DNA from: Mariniblastus sp.
GTDB lineage: Bacteria; Planctomycetota; Planctomycetia; Pirellulales; Pirellulaceae
DNA length: 64,000 bases
Direction: 5' to 3'
Assembly (NCBI GenBank): GCA_014237975.1
Contig: JABACA010000009.1
Coordinates: forward strand, 1-64,000
Part shown: piece by piece, positions 9,704 through 18,158 of the stretch
Layout: every line of letters begins with the position of its first letter
How positions within the stretch are numbered: position 1 is the stretch's first letter
Program-made: the position numbers and the translations under genes
The notes under the pieces: generated by a model
What the model was told of the DNA's origin: nothing
The model's database searches: none
What the model saw: the letters and a program-made list of their open reading frames with translations, nothing else

Positions 9704-11017
9704 TTAGCTTTTCGGAATGGTCTCCGTTTCCAGGCGTGTTACGCTGACGGCCTGACCGGCCCGAAGACGTTCGTTGCCCTGCAGGACAACCGTATCATTT
9801 TCAGAGATATCTCCAATAATCTGGATCCACTCACCGACGGCGGCGCCGGTTTTTACTGAAACGCTTGATACGCTGGAAGTGGACCCATTCTTGTTGACGA
9901 CCCAGATCGATGGATTCAGCGCGCCCAGTACCAGCGCGTCTTTTTTTACCATCAACATTTCAACTTGGTTGCCAATTCCAAGTTCGACACGACCAATCAT
10001 GCCCGGTTGCAACATGTAAGAATCACCTATCATCTCGTTGCTGATGCGAATCTTCACGGGAAACGATCGCAGCTTTAAATCGGCCTGGGGTACAATGCGC
10101 TGTATTTTCCCGGTAAATGGTTTTTCGATACCGTCGACATTGAGTTTCACCGTATCGGCTCCGTTACCCAGCGACTGTTGCAATCGATTGATGTACGACT
10201 GTGGCACATGGATGATGATTTCGATTGGATCAAGTTGTACCATCTCAACCAAAACCTGTCCTGCAGTTGCCCAGTCACCGACTTCGGTTAACTTTCGAGT
10301 GACGAACCCGTCAAAGGGTGCCCGGATGGTGTATTTTTGTCGCAGATCTTTCAAGCGTAAAAGTTCCTGTTGGGCGACTGCAACCAACGATTTGGATTGT
10401 GAGATTCGAATTTCTTTGGTTGCTTCAAATTGTCTTAAAGAGATGGCTGCCGCGGTTGATAACTGCCGGTTGATTTGAAACTTGAGCTTGGCCTGTTCCA
10501 GCTCAAGTGTCGAAACGGATTCCTGCATGTTTTCGATGCGGCGAAATTCTGCTTCGGCATTGGCGTAGATGGCTGCCGTCTCGGTGGCTTTGGCCTGGGC
10601 TAATTCGAGTTCCGTTGGCATTTTTGTGAGCATTTCGTCCAACGCTTGCTCGGCGATTTTCAACTGGATTTCGGCAGCGCCAATTTCAATTTCAAGTGTT
10701 CCGGTTCTTAAACGAACCAGTGGCTGGCCGGCGAGATCGGGATCATTAGTTGAATGGGAATCAACGGCAACGGGGTCACCCGCTTCAACCAATACGTCAA
10801 TGACCCGCCCTGCAACGGCCGTGCCGACCATTGCCTTGCGGACGGGTTGCACGGTCCCAATAAACGAATGTTGAGTGGACCGTTTTATTTTGATGACTTT
10901 AGCGGCCACCACGGTGGCCAGCTCGTCGCCGCCTCGTTGGCCAAATCCAGCTTTGCCTGGCAACAAAGAGGCAGTAAGGAGACAGGTTGCGGCAATCATG
11001 AATCTTCTGAATGGCAT
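9704..11017 (-). CDS. RND efflux periplasmic adaptor (HlyD/AcrA family)
   Basis: This is the membrane fusion protein that links the RND permease to an outer-membrane channel. An N-terminal signal segment (MIAATCLLTASLLPG) is followed by a biotinyl-lipoyl-like half (GTAVAGRVIDVLVEAGD), a long helical hairpin (about residues 115-215, rich in A, E, Q and L), the second lipoyl half (TIRAPFDGFVTRKLTEVGDW) and beta-barrel domains. The start is ATG at 11017, just inside a TTG that the ORF track uses. It is the first gene of a two-gene operon with the permease. No TolC-like outer-membrane gene is in the window, so the channel must be encoded elsewhere. Confidence 0.9.
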   Translation of the reverse strand: MPFRRFMIAATCLLTASLLPGKAGFGQRGGDELATVVAAKVIKIKRSTQHSFIGTVQPVRKAMVGTAVAGRVIDVLVEAGDPVAVDSHSTNDPDLAGQPLVRLRTGTLEIEIGAAEIQLKIAEQALDEMLTKMPTELELAQAKATETAAIYANAEAEFRRIENMQESVSTLELEQAKLKFQINRQLSTAAAISLRQFEATKEIRISQSKSLVAVAQQELLRLKDLRQKYTIRAPFDGFVTRKLTEVGDWATAGQVLVEMVQLDPIEIIIHVPQSYINRLQQSLGNGADTVKLNVDGIEKPFTGKIQRIVPQADLKLRSFPVKIRISNEMIGDSYMLQPGMIGRVELGIGNQVEMLMVKKDALVLGALNPSIWVVNKNGSTSSVSSVSVKTGAAVGEWIQIIGDISENDTVVLQGNERLRAGQAVSVTRLETETIPKS

Positions 11018-11242
11018 CAATTAAGTCTATTGCGAAAAAGGGAGATGGGAATTTCCTGAGGAACTCTATTGTACTACGATTAGCACCCTGCAAAACGCAT
11101 TGATTGAAAAGCAGAATTCAATTGCCGGCTGCCCAGGGCCAGGTCGGTTCCGAGAGAGAATGGGCCCCATGGCGTGTGACCTGCCCATTCGAGCTCGGAA
11201 GTCTTGCAATCGTCCGGATTTGGGATGGATCGTTGCCGCCGA

Positions 11243-12352
11243 TCAACGTGTCAGGCGGCCCCGGAAATGGATGTCGCCGCCCAAATCGTCGATATGCGTT
11301 TCAGAAAAACCTATGGAATCAACCAGTTGGTCTATTCCGATTCCACCGATTGGGGAGATCGCACCGCTGCCACCAACGACTTTCGGTGCGATGAACACAT
11401 GCGCTTCGCAAACCAGCCCACCGTCAAACAGGCTGCCCAGCAAACGACCACCACCCTCCACGAGAATGTTAGTCATTCCCCGCTCGGAGAGTTCTGCCAA
11501 CAGTTGTTTCAAACGCTCGTTCGGCTGTACCGAACCACCTTGCCAGATTTGGCAGCCGCGAGATTCGAGTTTTTCATACCGCTGTCTTTCCGCTTCCGGT
11601 CCGACGGCGACCAGGCAGGGGAATTCATCGGTTGAATGGACCAATTTTGAATCGAGCGGCAAGCGTGCGGTTGAATCGACGACAATGCGTGTCGGATGAC
11701 GAATTCCGGCTGGCCGCGGAGTTAACAAAGGGTCGTCCGCCAGGGCGGTGTTAATCCCGACCATGATGCCGTCGACCTGGCTTCTGATTTCATGGACTTT
11801 GATTCTTGAAGTTTCGTTTGATATCCATTGGCTATCACCGGTTCTTGTCGCAATGCGTCCGTCCAGTGTCATGGCCCATTTCGCAATCACCCAAGGCAGT
11901 CTGTGCCGAATGCGGTAACGATAAGGAGCTGTCAAATAACCGGCTTCCTCTTCCAGCAAACCAGTCTGAGTTTCTATTCCCGCTTGCTGCAAGGCCGCGA
12001 TACCTTTGCCCGCGACCTTTTCGAATGGATCGCTTTGAGCGATCAAGACACGCCGGACGCCTGCCTGGATCAGCGCATCGGTGCAGGGTGGTGTTTTGCC
12101 CTGGTGGCAACATGGCTCTAATGTGACATAGGCGGTGGCGCCTTGCGTTGGTTCTTTGCAATCGTTCAATGCGTCAATTTCGGCATGGTCTCCACCAAAT
12201 TCACGGTGCCAACCTTCGCCGATGAGACGATCATCTTGAACCAGAACACAGCCGACCATTGGATTGGGTTCCACTCGTCCGCGGCCACGGCTGGCCAGCG
12301 ATATTGCCAGCCGCATCCAGTTTTCGTCCTGCTCAATACTAGATGTCGGCAT
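11243..12352 (-). CDS. ribD: Bifunctional riboflavin biosynthesis deaminase/reductase RibD
   Basis: RibD performs two riboflavin steps: deamination of the pyrimidine made from GTP, then NADPH-dependent reduction of the ribosyl side chain. The N-terminal zinc deaminase domain has HAEID (residues 56-60) and PCCHQGKTPPC (80-90), which carry the zinc ligands and catalytic Glu. The C-terminal reductase domain has AMTLDGRIATRTGDSQWIS and the VEGGGRLLGSLF motif. I set the start at ATG 12352, giving 369 residues. The longer ORF runs back into the upstream DUF1552 gene, whose stop is 1 bp before this ATG. That spacing suggests translation coupling. No other rib gene is nearby. Confidence 0.93.
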   Translation of the reverse strand: MPTSSIEQDENWMRLAISLASRGRGRVEPNPMVGCVLVQDDRLIGEGWHREFGGDHAEIDALNDCKEPTQGATAYVTLEPCCHQGKTPPCTDALIQAGVRRVLIAQSDPFEKVAGKGIAALQQAGIETQTGLLEEEAGYLTAPYRYRIRHRLPWVIAKWAMTLDGRIATRTGDSQWISNETSRIKVHEIRSQVDGIMVGINTALADDPLLTPRPAGIRHPTRIVVDSTARLPLDSKLVHSTDEFPCLVAVGPEAERQRYEKLESRGCQIWQGGSVQPNERLKQLLAELSERGMTNILVEGGGRLLGSLFDGGLVCEAHVFIAPKVVGGSGAISPIGGIGIDQLVDSIGFSETHIDDLGGDIHFRGRLTR

Positions 12353-12353
12353 G

Positions 12354-13709
12354 TTACCCACCGATTTGGTCAATCCGACCCGTGCTATCCGAAAAGGTGC
12401 CGACACTCGCACCCATCCGGTCGAGCATGGAACAGTAAAGATTCGTCAATGGAGTGCCCGGTTCAACATCGATACGTCGGCCGGCTTTAATGGAACCACC
12501 ACCCTGACCAAACATTGCGATTGGCAGGTTGGAATGCCGGTGTGAATTTCCGTCAGCGATCCCGCTTCCGTAAACGACCATTGAATTGTCCAGAAGTGAC
12601 CTGCCCCCTTCGTCAATGGCTTGCAGTTTGTCCAGCAAGTATCCCAGCAACTTGACGTGGTATTGGTTGATTTGACTGATTTGTTCTTGTTTCTCAACGG
12701 AACCGCCATGGTGCGACAGGTGATGATGCCCGCCGGAAATACCCAGGTTCCGATAGCTGCGGTTGGAACCAGCATTGGTAAACATGAACGAGATAACACG
12801 TGTTGAGTCGGTTTGAAAAGCCAGGACCATCATGTCGAATAGCAATTTGACATGTTGCTCAAATTCTGCCGGCACGCCTTGGGGCCGAGGGAAATCGGTA
12901 ACGTCTGGTTCACGTTCTTCGAGTAGATCGCTGGCCGCGATTCGCCGTTCAATCTCTCGAATGGCAAACAGGTATTCGTCGAGCTTGTGACGGTCGCCCG
13001 TACCCAGTTGGCGTTCCAGTTTTTTTGCGTCTTGACGCACAAAATCCAAGATGCTTTGTCGTCGCTGGTTCCGTTTGTTTTGTGCAATTCGGTTTTCCGC
13101 TTGATTGGGTCCACCAAATAACCTGCTGAAAACAGCGGCCGGATTAACCTCTTTGGCCAGTGGGCTGTTGCGGGTTCGCCAGGACAGATTGGAAGTGTAG
13201 AGGCAGCTGTAACCCGAATCGCAACGCCCCGCCTGGGCACTTTCCTCGGTTCCAAGTTCCAAAGAAGGAAACCGGGTTAAATGACCGATTTGATTGGCTG
13301 CGACCTGATCCACGGAGACTCCGTTGGAAATGTCTTTCCCGTCCGTTTTGCGAGGATGCGCGCCGGTCAAAAAAGAGGCAACACTACGGGCATGGTCGCC
13401 TCCTCCGTCTCCGTGAGCATAGGCGCCATCGAGAGCCAGTCCCGTCAGCAGATTCATTTGTTGACGATGGCGTGCTACCGGTTCCAGAATCTTGGGGATT
13501 TCAAACGTTTTGGGGTCGGATCCTGCAGGGAGCCAATCCGGCATATGCATGCCGTTGGGAACGTACAACAAGGCCATTCGAACAGGAGAATCAGCGCCGG
13601 AAAGACCGCTGCAGGAGATGTTTGCCGGGGCAACTGCTTCGAGCCAAGGTAACGCAACCGCGGTGCCCAGTCCGCGAAGGACCGTTCGTCTGGATATCGT
13701 GCGATTCAT
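12354..13709 (-). CDS. DUF1552 protein with Tat-type signal
   Basis: This family, common in planctomycetes, is almost always encoded next to a DUF1592-type cytochrome protein, as here, and its enzymatic role is not established. The N-terminus MNRTISRRTVLRGLG has a twin-arginine signal (SRRTVLRG) followed by a hydrophobic stretch, so export of a folded protein is likely. The body contains conserved-looking blocks NGMHMPDWLP, GVSVDQVAA and HHHLSHHGG. The start is ATG at 13709, with AAGGA about 9 bases upstream; the longer ORF begins inside the preceding gene. It lies 22 bp downstream of the DUF1592 gene and 1 bp before ribD, so all three probably share a transcript. Confidence 0.88.
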   Translation of the reverse strand: MNRTISRRTVLRGLGTAVALPWLEAVAPANISCSGLSGADSPVRMALLYVPNGMHMPDWLPAGSDPKTFEIPKILEPVARHRQQMNLLTGLALDGAYAHGDGGGDHARSVASFLTGAHPRKTDGKDISNGVSVDQVAANQIGHLTRFPSLELGTEESAQAGRCDSGYSCLYTSNLSWRTRNSPLAKEVNPAAVFSRLFGGPNQAENRIAQNKRNQRRQSILDFVRQDAKKLERQLGTGDRHKLDEYLFAIREIERRIAASDLLEEREPDVTDFPRPQGVPAEFEQHVKLLFDMMVLAFQTDSTRVISFMFTNAGSNRSYRNLGISGGHHHLSHHGGSVEKQEQISQINQYHVKLLGYLLDKLQAIDEGGRSLLDNSMVVYGSGIADGNSHRHSNLPIAMFGQGGGSIKAGRRIDVEPGTPLTNLYCSMLDRMGASVGTFSDSTGRIDQIGG

Positions 13710-13731
13710 AGTTTGTTTTCCTTGACGGTAA

Positions 13732-16095
13732 CTAATCATGATTTGGTTCAGGCTGACCACGCCGTTTCCGAAACGGTTCACTCTCAGTAATTGCCTTTAC
13801 CAAAACAGAAAAACGATAATCATTCTTTTCAAGTTTATCCATCATCACATCAATTGCACATTGATCGTAGTACTCCAATCCACGGCCCAGCGCATAAATC
13901 AACATTTTCTCAGTCAAACATTCCAGAAACTCTTTTTTCAGGTTACCGGTCAATGCGTTTCTGAGGCCTTCAACTCCAACCAGTTCGGTGCCATCGGGAA
14001 GTTGACTTGTGGCATCAATCGGTAATCCATCGTCCAATTGCCGCCATCGTCCAACTGCATCGAAATTCTCCATTGCAAAACCAATCGCATCCATCGTCTC
14101 GTGACAGGAGGCACAATTGGGATCGGATCGGTGCTGGACCAGTCGTTGCCGAGTAGTTCCCTGCAACTTTTTTTGATCATCCAGCGGCAGGACATCCGGT
14201 ATCGGTGGCGGCGGTTCCTGGCCAAGCAAAGTTTCCATGACCCACTTTCCACGTCTGACAGGGGAGGTTCGATTGGGGTTGGAGGTGAGCGTTAATATAC
14301 TGGCGTGCGTCAATAAACCTCCCGACCGATTAGCGGAGGTTAGATCGACCCGTTGGAACCCTTGGATTTCCCTGTCAATCGGGATTCCGTAATGCCGGGC
14401 TAGCCGCGCATTCAAGTACGTGAAATCCGCTTCCAACAACTGCAACACGCTTGAGTCACGACGAAGTATGTCCTGGAACAACAACAGTGTTTCCTGGTTC
14501 ATGTCCTGAAGTAATCTTCGACTGAACTTGGGAAACAGGTCTGGATCGGGCTCGGCATGTTCCAGTGATCTCAACTGCAACCACTGTAGCCCAAAATTCT
14601 CAACCAGAGCGATGGAGCGGTCGTCTTGCAGCATTCGATCAACTTGCTGCCGCCAGACGTCCTGGTTGGCCAGTTGACCCTCTGCCGCCAATCTGAATAG
14701 TTCGTCGTCCGGCATGTCGCTCCAAAGGAAATAGGAGAGCGACGTCGCGAGCTCAAAACCTGACAGTTCGCGGGTTTTCCCTTCAGCTGCCGGTTGTTCG
14801 ACGCGGAATAGAAACTGGGGAGAAACCAGGATCGCCTGGCTAACGGTTTGAACAGCTACTACAAACGACGCTTCCTCGGCATAGGTTTGGTCATAAAGCC
14901 GAAGAAAGCGTTCCAATTCCAATTGGCTGACAGGGCGGCGGAAGGCTCGCTGGGAGAACTTCTTAATAAACCGGGCAGCCTCCTTCCGTTTTTCCTGATC
15001 TGTCTTGTCGGTGGCGTCGTAGGCGAGTAAAGCATCTGAATGGTCTACGTTGATGGGACCCCGAACGATCACATCCGTTATGTGCAAACTTGCCGCTTGT
15101 TCCGGTGCATCGCCCGTATTAATTTTCGAAGTTATCTGGAACTTTCTTGGTTGACGTGCTCGGGTGATGAAAGTGAACTTGTGCTTTGCCGGGGCCTGTC
15201 GGGTTGATTCTACCGGGACGGTGCCAAGCAACGTTCCGTCCTTGACCACCTCCATCTCAATTTCCACGTCGGCACTGGACTCCTGGAAAGCCGTGACAAA
15301 CAACTCGTAACGTCCTGCTGCTGGCAGTTCGATTAAACGGGACATACTGCCCGTACTGGAAAAGACCTTGGTGTCTTCTCGGTCAATGACTTTGTCATCT
15401 TGGGATTCGAAACTAGACCCCACAAATTTGGAATCGATGTAATTGGCCCTTGGATCGACGATCGCCTGTGATGTAATTTCCTCGGCGGCGTCCAAATAGC
15501 GTTCCATCAGTAGTGGTGGCAGCGATAGGACATCCGCGATATTGTCAAAACTGTAGCCGACGTCGTCTCTGGGGAATAAATCGGTGGATGAAAAGTCGAC
15601 CTCGGTCAATGACTTGATCGTATTTTGATATTCGGTCCGATTCAGTCGTCGGATCGAAACGTTGCCCGGGTTAATCTGAGTGCAATCCAGTGAATTCAGA
15701 CTGGTTTCTAACCATTCCAGAAAACGCTGTTTGTCACTTTCAGGCATCGGTTCTGCATCCGACGGTGGCATTTGCCCTTTGCGAACACGGTCTTTTAAAC
15801 GCTGCCAACGTTTTGAGTCTTGTAACAAATGATCGATACGTTTAGTCGGTTGCAGGTCCAATCCGCCTTCGGCATCCGGACCCCAATGGCAGTCGCCACA
15901 GTATTGTTCCAGTAACGGTCGGAATTTTTGATTCATTTGGTGTTGCAGACGGATATTGTCCAGGTCTTGGAATCCATCCACTTCCGCCGGACCCAACAGG
16001 AAAATCATGCAGGCCAAGACAAGCAGTTGCGCAACCAGCCAACGTTTCAATGCGCTGTCGAAAAGGTCTTTGAATTGAATGATGTGATCGATCAA
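13732..16095 (-). CDS. DUF1592/DUF1588 planctomycete cytochrome-type protein
   Basis: This is a large exported protein of the DUF1587-DUF1592-DUF1588-DUF1585 architecture. A hydrophobic N-terminal segment (LLVLACMIFLLG) suggests a signal or anchor. Two haem c motifs are present, CGDCH at residues 66-70 and CASCH near 661-665, so it is probably a di-haem cytochrome. DUF1592/1588 regions fill the middle (RLNRTEYQNTIKSL, FRRPVSQLELERFLRL, GGLLTHASILTLTSNPNRTSP). With the DUF1552 partner it may form a periplasmic redox enzyme, but no substrate is established. The first start is TTG at 16095. The transcript probably begins in the region shared with the HU gene. Confidence 0.88.
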   Translation of the reverse strand: MIDHIIQFKDLFDSALKRWLVAQLLVLACMIFLLGPAEVDGFQDLDNIRLQHQMNQKFRPLLEQYCGDCHWGPDAEGGLDLQPTKRIDHLLQDSKRWQRLKDRVRKGQMPPSDAEPMPESDKQRFLEWLETSLNSLDCTQINPGNVSIRRLNRTEYQNTIKSLTEVDFSSTDLFPRDDVGYSFDNIADVLSLPPLLMERYLDAAEEITSQAIVDPRANYIDSKFVGSSFESQDDKVIDREDTKVFSSTGSMSRLIELPAAGRYELFVTAFQESSADVEIEMEVVKDGTLLGTVPVESTRQAPAKHKFTFITRARQPRKFQITSKINTGDAPEQAASLHITDVIVRGPINVDHSDALLAYDATDKTDQEKRKEAARFIKKFSQRAFRRPVSQLELERFLRLYDQTYAEEASFVVAVQTVSQAILVSPQFLFRVEQPAAEGKTRELSGFELATSLSYFLWSDMPDDELFRLAAEGQLANQDVWRQQVDRMLQDDRSIALVENFGLQWLQLRSLEHAEPDPDLFPKFSRRLLQDMNQETLLLFQDILRRDSSVLQLLEADFTYLNARLARHYGIPIDREIQGFQRVDLTSANRSGGLLTHASILTLTSNPNRTSPVRRGKWVMETLLGQEPPPPIPDVLPLDDQKKLQGTTRQRLVQHRSDPNCASCHETMDAIGFAMENFDAVGRWRQLDDGLPIDATSQLPDGTELVGVEGLRNALTGNLKKEFLECLTEKMLIYALGRGLEYYDQCAIDVMMDKLEKNDYRFSVLVKAITESEPFRKRRGQPEPNHD

Positions 16096-16415
16096 TGAAC
16101 CGTTTTCCAGGGAAACTACTGGATGGAATTGTTCGCCAATTCTGCCGTTGCTTTTTAAACAAATACAGCATGCAATGGTTTCTGAAATGACATACTCTGG
16201 ACTGTTTGACTTTGCCCGTCCCAGCCCGATTGAGTCAGAAAAACCCCCGTTTTAGCGTTGGAATTTGAAATAAATTGGGGTTTTTGGGTAAAAATTACCG
16301 TTTTTCAGGAGTTTTTGCCTTCAAACTAGTTGATAAATCGCATTGAATCGCTCAAATATCCGCGTTTTAGCGAACGAAACCGTGTTTTTCGAAATAGTGA
16401 CATCCAAGGAGGACA
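16096..16415. promoter_or_regulatory. Divergent control region between DUF1592 gene and HU gene, with a 10-bp direct repeat
   Basis: No gene is visible in this AT-rich region. The decamer CGTTTTAGCG occurs twice in the same orientation, at 16248-16257 and 16363-16372, 115 bp apart. A possible promoter for the HU gene is TTGATA at 16330 with AAATAT 18 bases on, but the -10 match is poor. A strong ribosome site AAGGAGG lies at 16406-16412. Confidence 0.4.
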
Positions 16416-16421
16416 ATGCAT

Positions 16422-16751
16422 ATGGCCAATAAAACCGGTGGCCCAAAACCACCCACAAAATCTGAGATCATGAATAACATTGCCGAAGCTACCGGGCTGA
16501 CCAAAAAAGAAATCGCCGCGGTATTCGAAGCATTGACTGGCGAAATTGAAAAAAACATTGCCAAGAAAGGCGGTCCTGGCCAGTTTACGATTCCAGGTTT
16601 ATGCAAAGTCGTTGTTAAAGATCGACCTGCATTGCCTAAACGTGAGGTTCGAAACCCAGGTACGGGCCAAATGGTCTGGGCCAAACCGCGACCTGCCAGC
16701 AGGCAGGTTAAAGTACGACCTCTCAAGGGCCTTAAAGACATGGTTGTCTAG
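16422..16751 (+). CDS. HU-family DNA-binding protein
   Basis: This is a small basic nucleoid protein of the HU/IHF family that bends and compacts DNA. The dimerisation half (KSEIMNNIAEATGLTKKEIAAVF) and the GPGQFTIPGLCKVVV strand region match HU. The DNA-binding arm is proline-rich and the usual RNP motif appears as VRNPGTGQ. At 109 residues it is longer than the 90-residue E. coli HU, with a basic C-terminal tail (RPASRQVKVRPLKG). I chose ATG 16422 because AAGGAGG lies 9 bases upstream, while ATG 16416 is only 3 bases from it. It is a single-gene transcript ended by a strong terminator. With its strong ribosome site it is probably highly expressed. Confidence 0.9.
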   Translation: MANKTGGPKPPTKSEIMNNIAEATGLTKKEIAAVFEALTGEIEKNIAKKGGPGQFTIPGLCKVVVKDRPALPKREVRNPGTGQMVWAKPRPASRQVKVRPLKGLKDMVV

Positions 16752-16777
16752 GGCTCGGCATACGATCAATCAGAAAG

Positions 16778-16808
16778 ACCGCTGGCATTTTGCCGGCGGT
16801 TTTTTTTT
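16778..16808 (+). terminator. Rho-independent terminator of the HU gene
   Basis: ACCGCTGGC and GCCGGCGGT form a 9-bp stem (one G-U pair) with a 5-base loop, followed directly by nine T. It starts 26 bp after the HU stop codon. Confidence 0.9.
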
Positions 16809-17067
16809 GCCCGGTTTTTTCCTGTTTTTCCGCCTTGGCTGGACGCACCTCTTGCCCAGTCGAAACTTGATACGATTGGCTGAGCGGAACCAGTTTTCAT
16901 TGGTCTCTATATCTGGCTCCCTAAGATCGTGAACTGCTGGATACGTGGGAACGACCGAGAAAGTCTAAGGAAACCATGGTGCTGGGATGTTGCCATGGCA
17001 AAACGACACGACCGAATCAGAAATAGAGCAAGCCAGGACTCTTTCCAGGATGATGGCCTTGCTGCCG

Positions 17068-17655
17068 CTAGGCAGGTCCAGGTTCATCCTGTTCCTCGTC
17101 CAAGAAGAAGGTCGTAATACGTGCCACGCCACGATAGAAGTCAGTGGTCGATTTTTTCTGGACGGCTTCGAGAAAATCGCAGGTCCAGTCGAGGTGTTCC
17201 TCGTAAAACTGCGTAGCAACTTCCAAGTAGTATCCCCCCCTTTGTCCCTCAGACGCCAAGGTGAATAAATGAGCCATGAAACCCAATTGAACTCCTAAAT
17301 GGTCGGGGACGGACGTTTTTACCTGATACCCGGCCACGTCTTCATAAAAACGGAGGCAGGACGAAGCGGAATCCGCTTGGCAAGGATCCGACGTCCAGGC
17401 GGATTGGATTGGTAGCAGCGAGTCGGTAAACAACTGATGGTAATCATTGGCCAATTCATCTGTTATTTCACTTGTGGCATTCAGAGGAACTATTCCACCC
17501 AGTGTTTCAATCAACTGGCGAAGTTCACTACCAACCAGTGCTTGCAATCGTTCAAGCGTGAGCGCTTCGAGCCATAAGCAACTGAGCATGTCGTATACGG
17601 TTGCCAGTTGTTTCCAATTGTTGCTATCAATTTCTTCGTTTGTATTCACAGTCAT
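17068..17655 (-). CDS. TorD/DmsD-family molybdoenzyme chaperone
   Basis: This looks like a cytoplasmic chaperone of the TorD family, all-helical proteins that guard the Tat signal and cofactor loading of molybdoenzymes. The clearest signature is PDHLGVQLGFMAHL (about residues 120-133), matching the PDHL-x-E-FM block of the family, with a second conserved helix in ANDYHQLFTDSLLP. Its length of 195 residues is typical. No molybdopterin oxidoreductase or nitrate/DMSO reductase gene is near, so its client must lie elsewhere, or it may serve another Tat substrate. The DUF1552 gene 3.4 kb away has a Tat signal, but a link is only a guess. Confidence 0.7.
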   Translation of the reverse strand: MTVNTNEEIDSNNWKQLATVYDMLSCLWLEALTLERLQALVGSELRQLIETLGGIVPLNATSEITDELANDYHQLFTDSLLPIQSAWTSDPCQADSASSCLRFYEDVAGYQVKTSVPDHLGVQLGFMAHLFTLASEGQRGGYYLEVATQFYEEHLDWTCDFLEAVQKKSTTDFYRGVARITTFFLDEEQDEPGPA

Positions 17656-18158
17656 TCAGTCATCGTTGTAGGTGTTTTTCTTGACTCGTGGGGAAAACCG
17701 CATCCTTTAATCGTGTCCACGACGTTTGCCCATCTCTTTGCCGTCGCTACATCCATTGTATAACTGAGCCTGTGATTTAGTGAACGGACCCATTGGGTAG
17801 ATTTATTGGATGCGTTGCAGGACAGAAACGAAGGGTGGATTATTTTAATTCCCACAGACGCTTAAATATGGTCCCATCGCCCCATGGGATTTTCCGGACC
17901 ACGATGTGTTGAATGCAACCTTATCGGTAATCCCCATCGGTCAAAAGTCGAAGTTTCAGAGAACCAGTCATCCTTCAAACAGACGTTGGATTTGAGGCAA
18001 AATTTGTGGCAGATGGTGTATTCCGCAAGGAATTGTCACGCTTGATGTTGCCCAACATCATCGGAATCAGTTAAAAAAGGTACAGACAGATGGGCTGGAG
18101 GATTTGAACTCCGTCCGTCCACTTCGGCCCACTTGGTAAAATCAGGTCACAAGCTCAA
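17656..18158. other. 503-bp intergenic region with inverted repeats
   Basis: No ORF here looks real. A perfect inverted repeat, TGATGTTG-CC-CAACATCA, lies at 18043-18060, about 100 bp before the acyltransferase start, and could be an operator. A smaller one, TCCCAT-6-ATGGGA, lies at 17872-17889. Nothing else is recognised. Confidence 0.4.

Noticed and set aside
17652-17855. 67-aa minus-strand ORF before the TorD-like gene
   Set aside because: No ribosome site, odd composition, no family.
18088-18140. tRNA-like T-arm on the minus strand (GGAG-TTCAAATC-CTCC)
   Set aside because: The T-stem has mismatches and no matching acceptor or anticodon arm can be built upstream, and a tmRNA would run into the acyltransferase gene.
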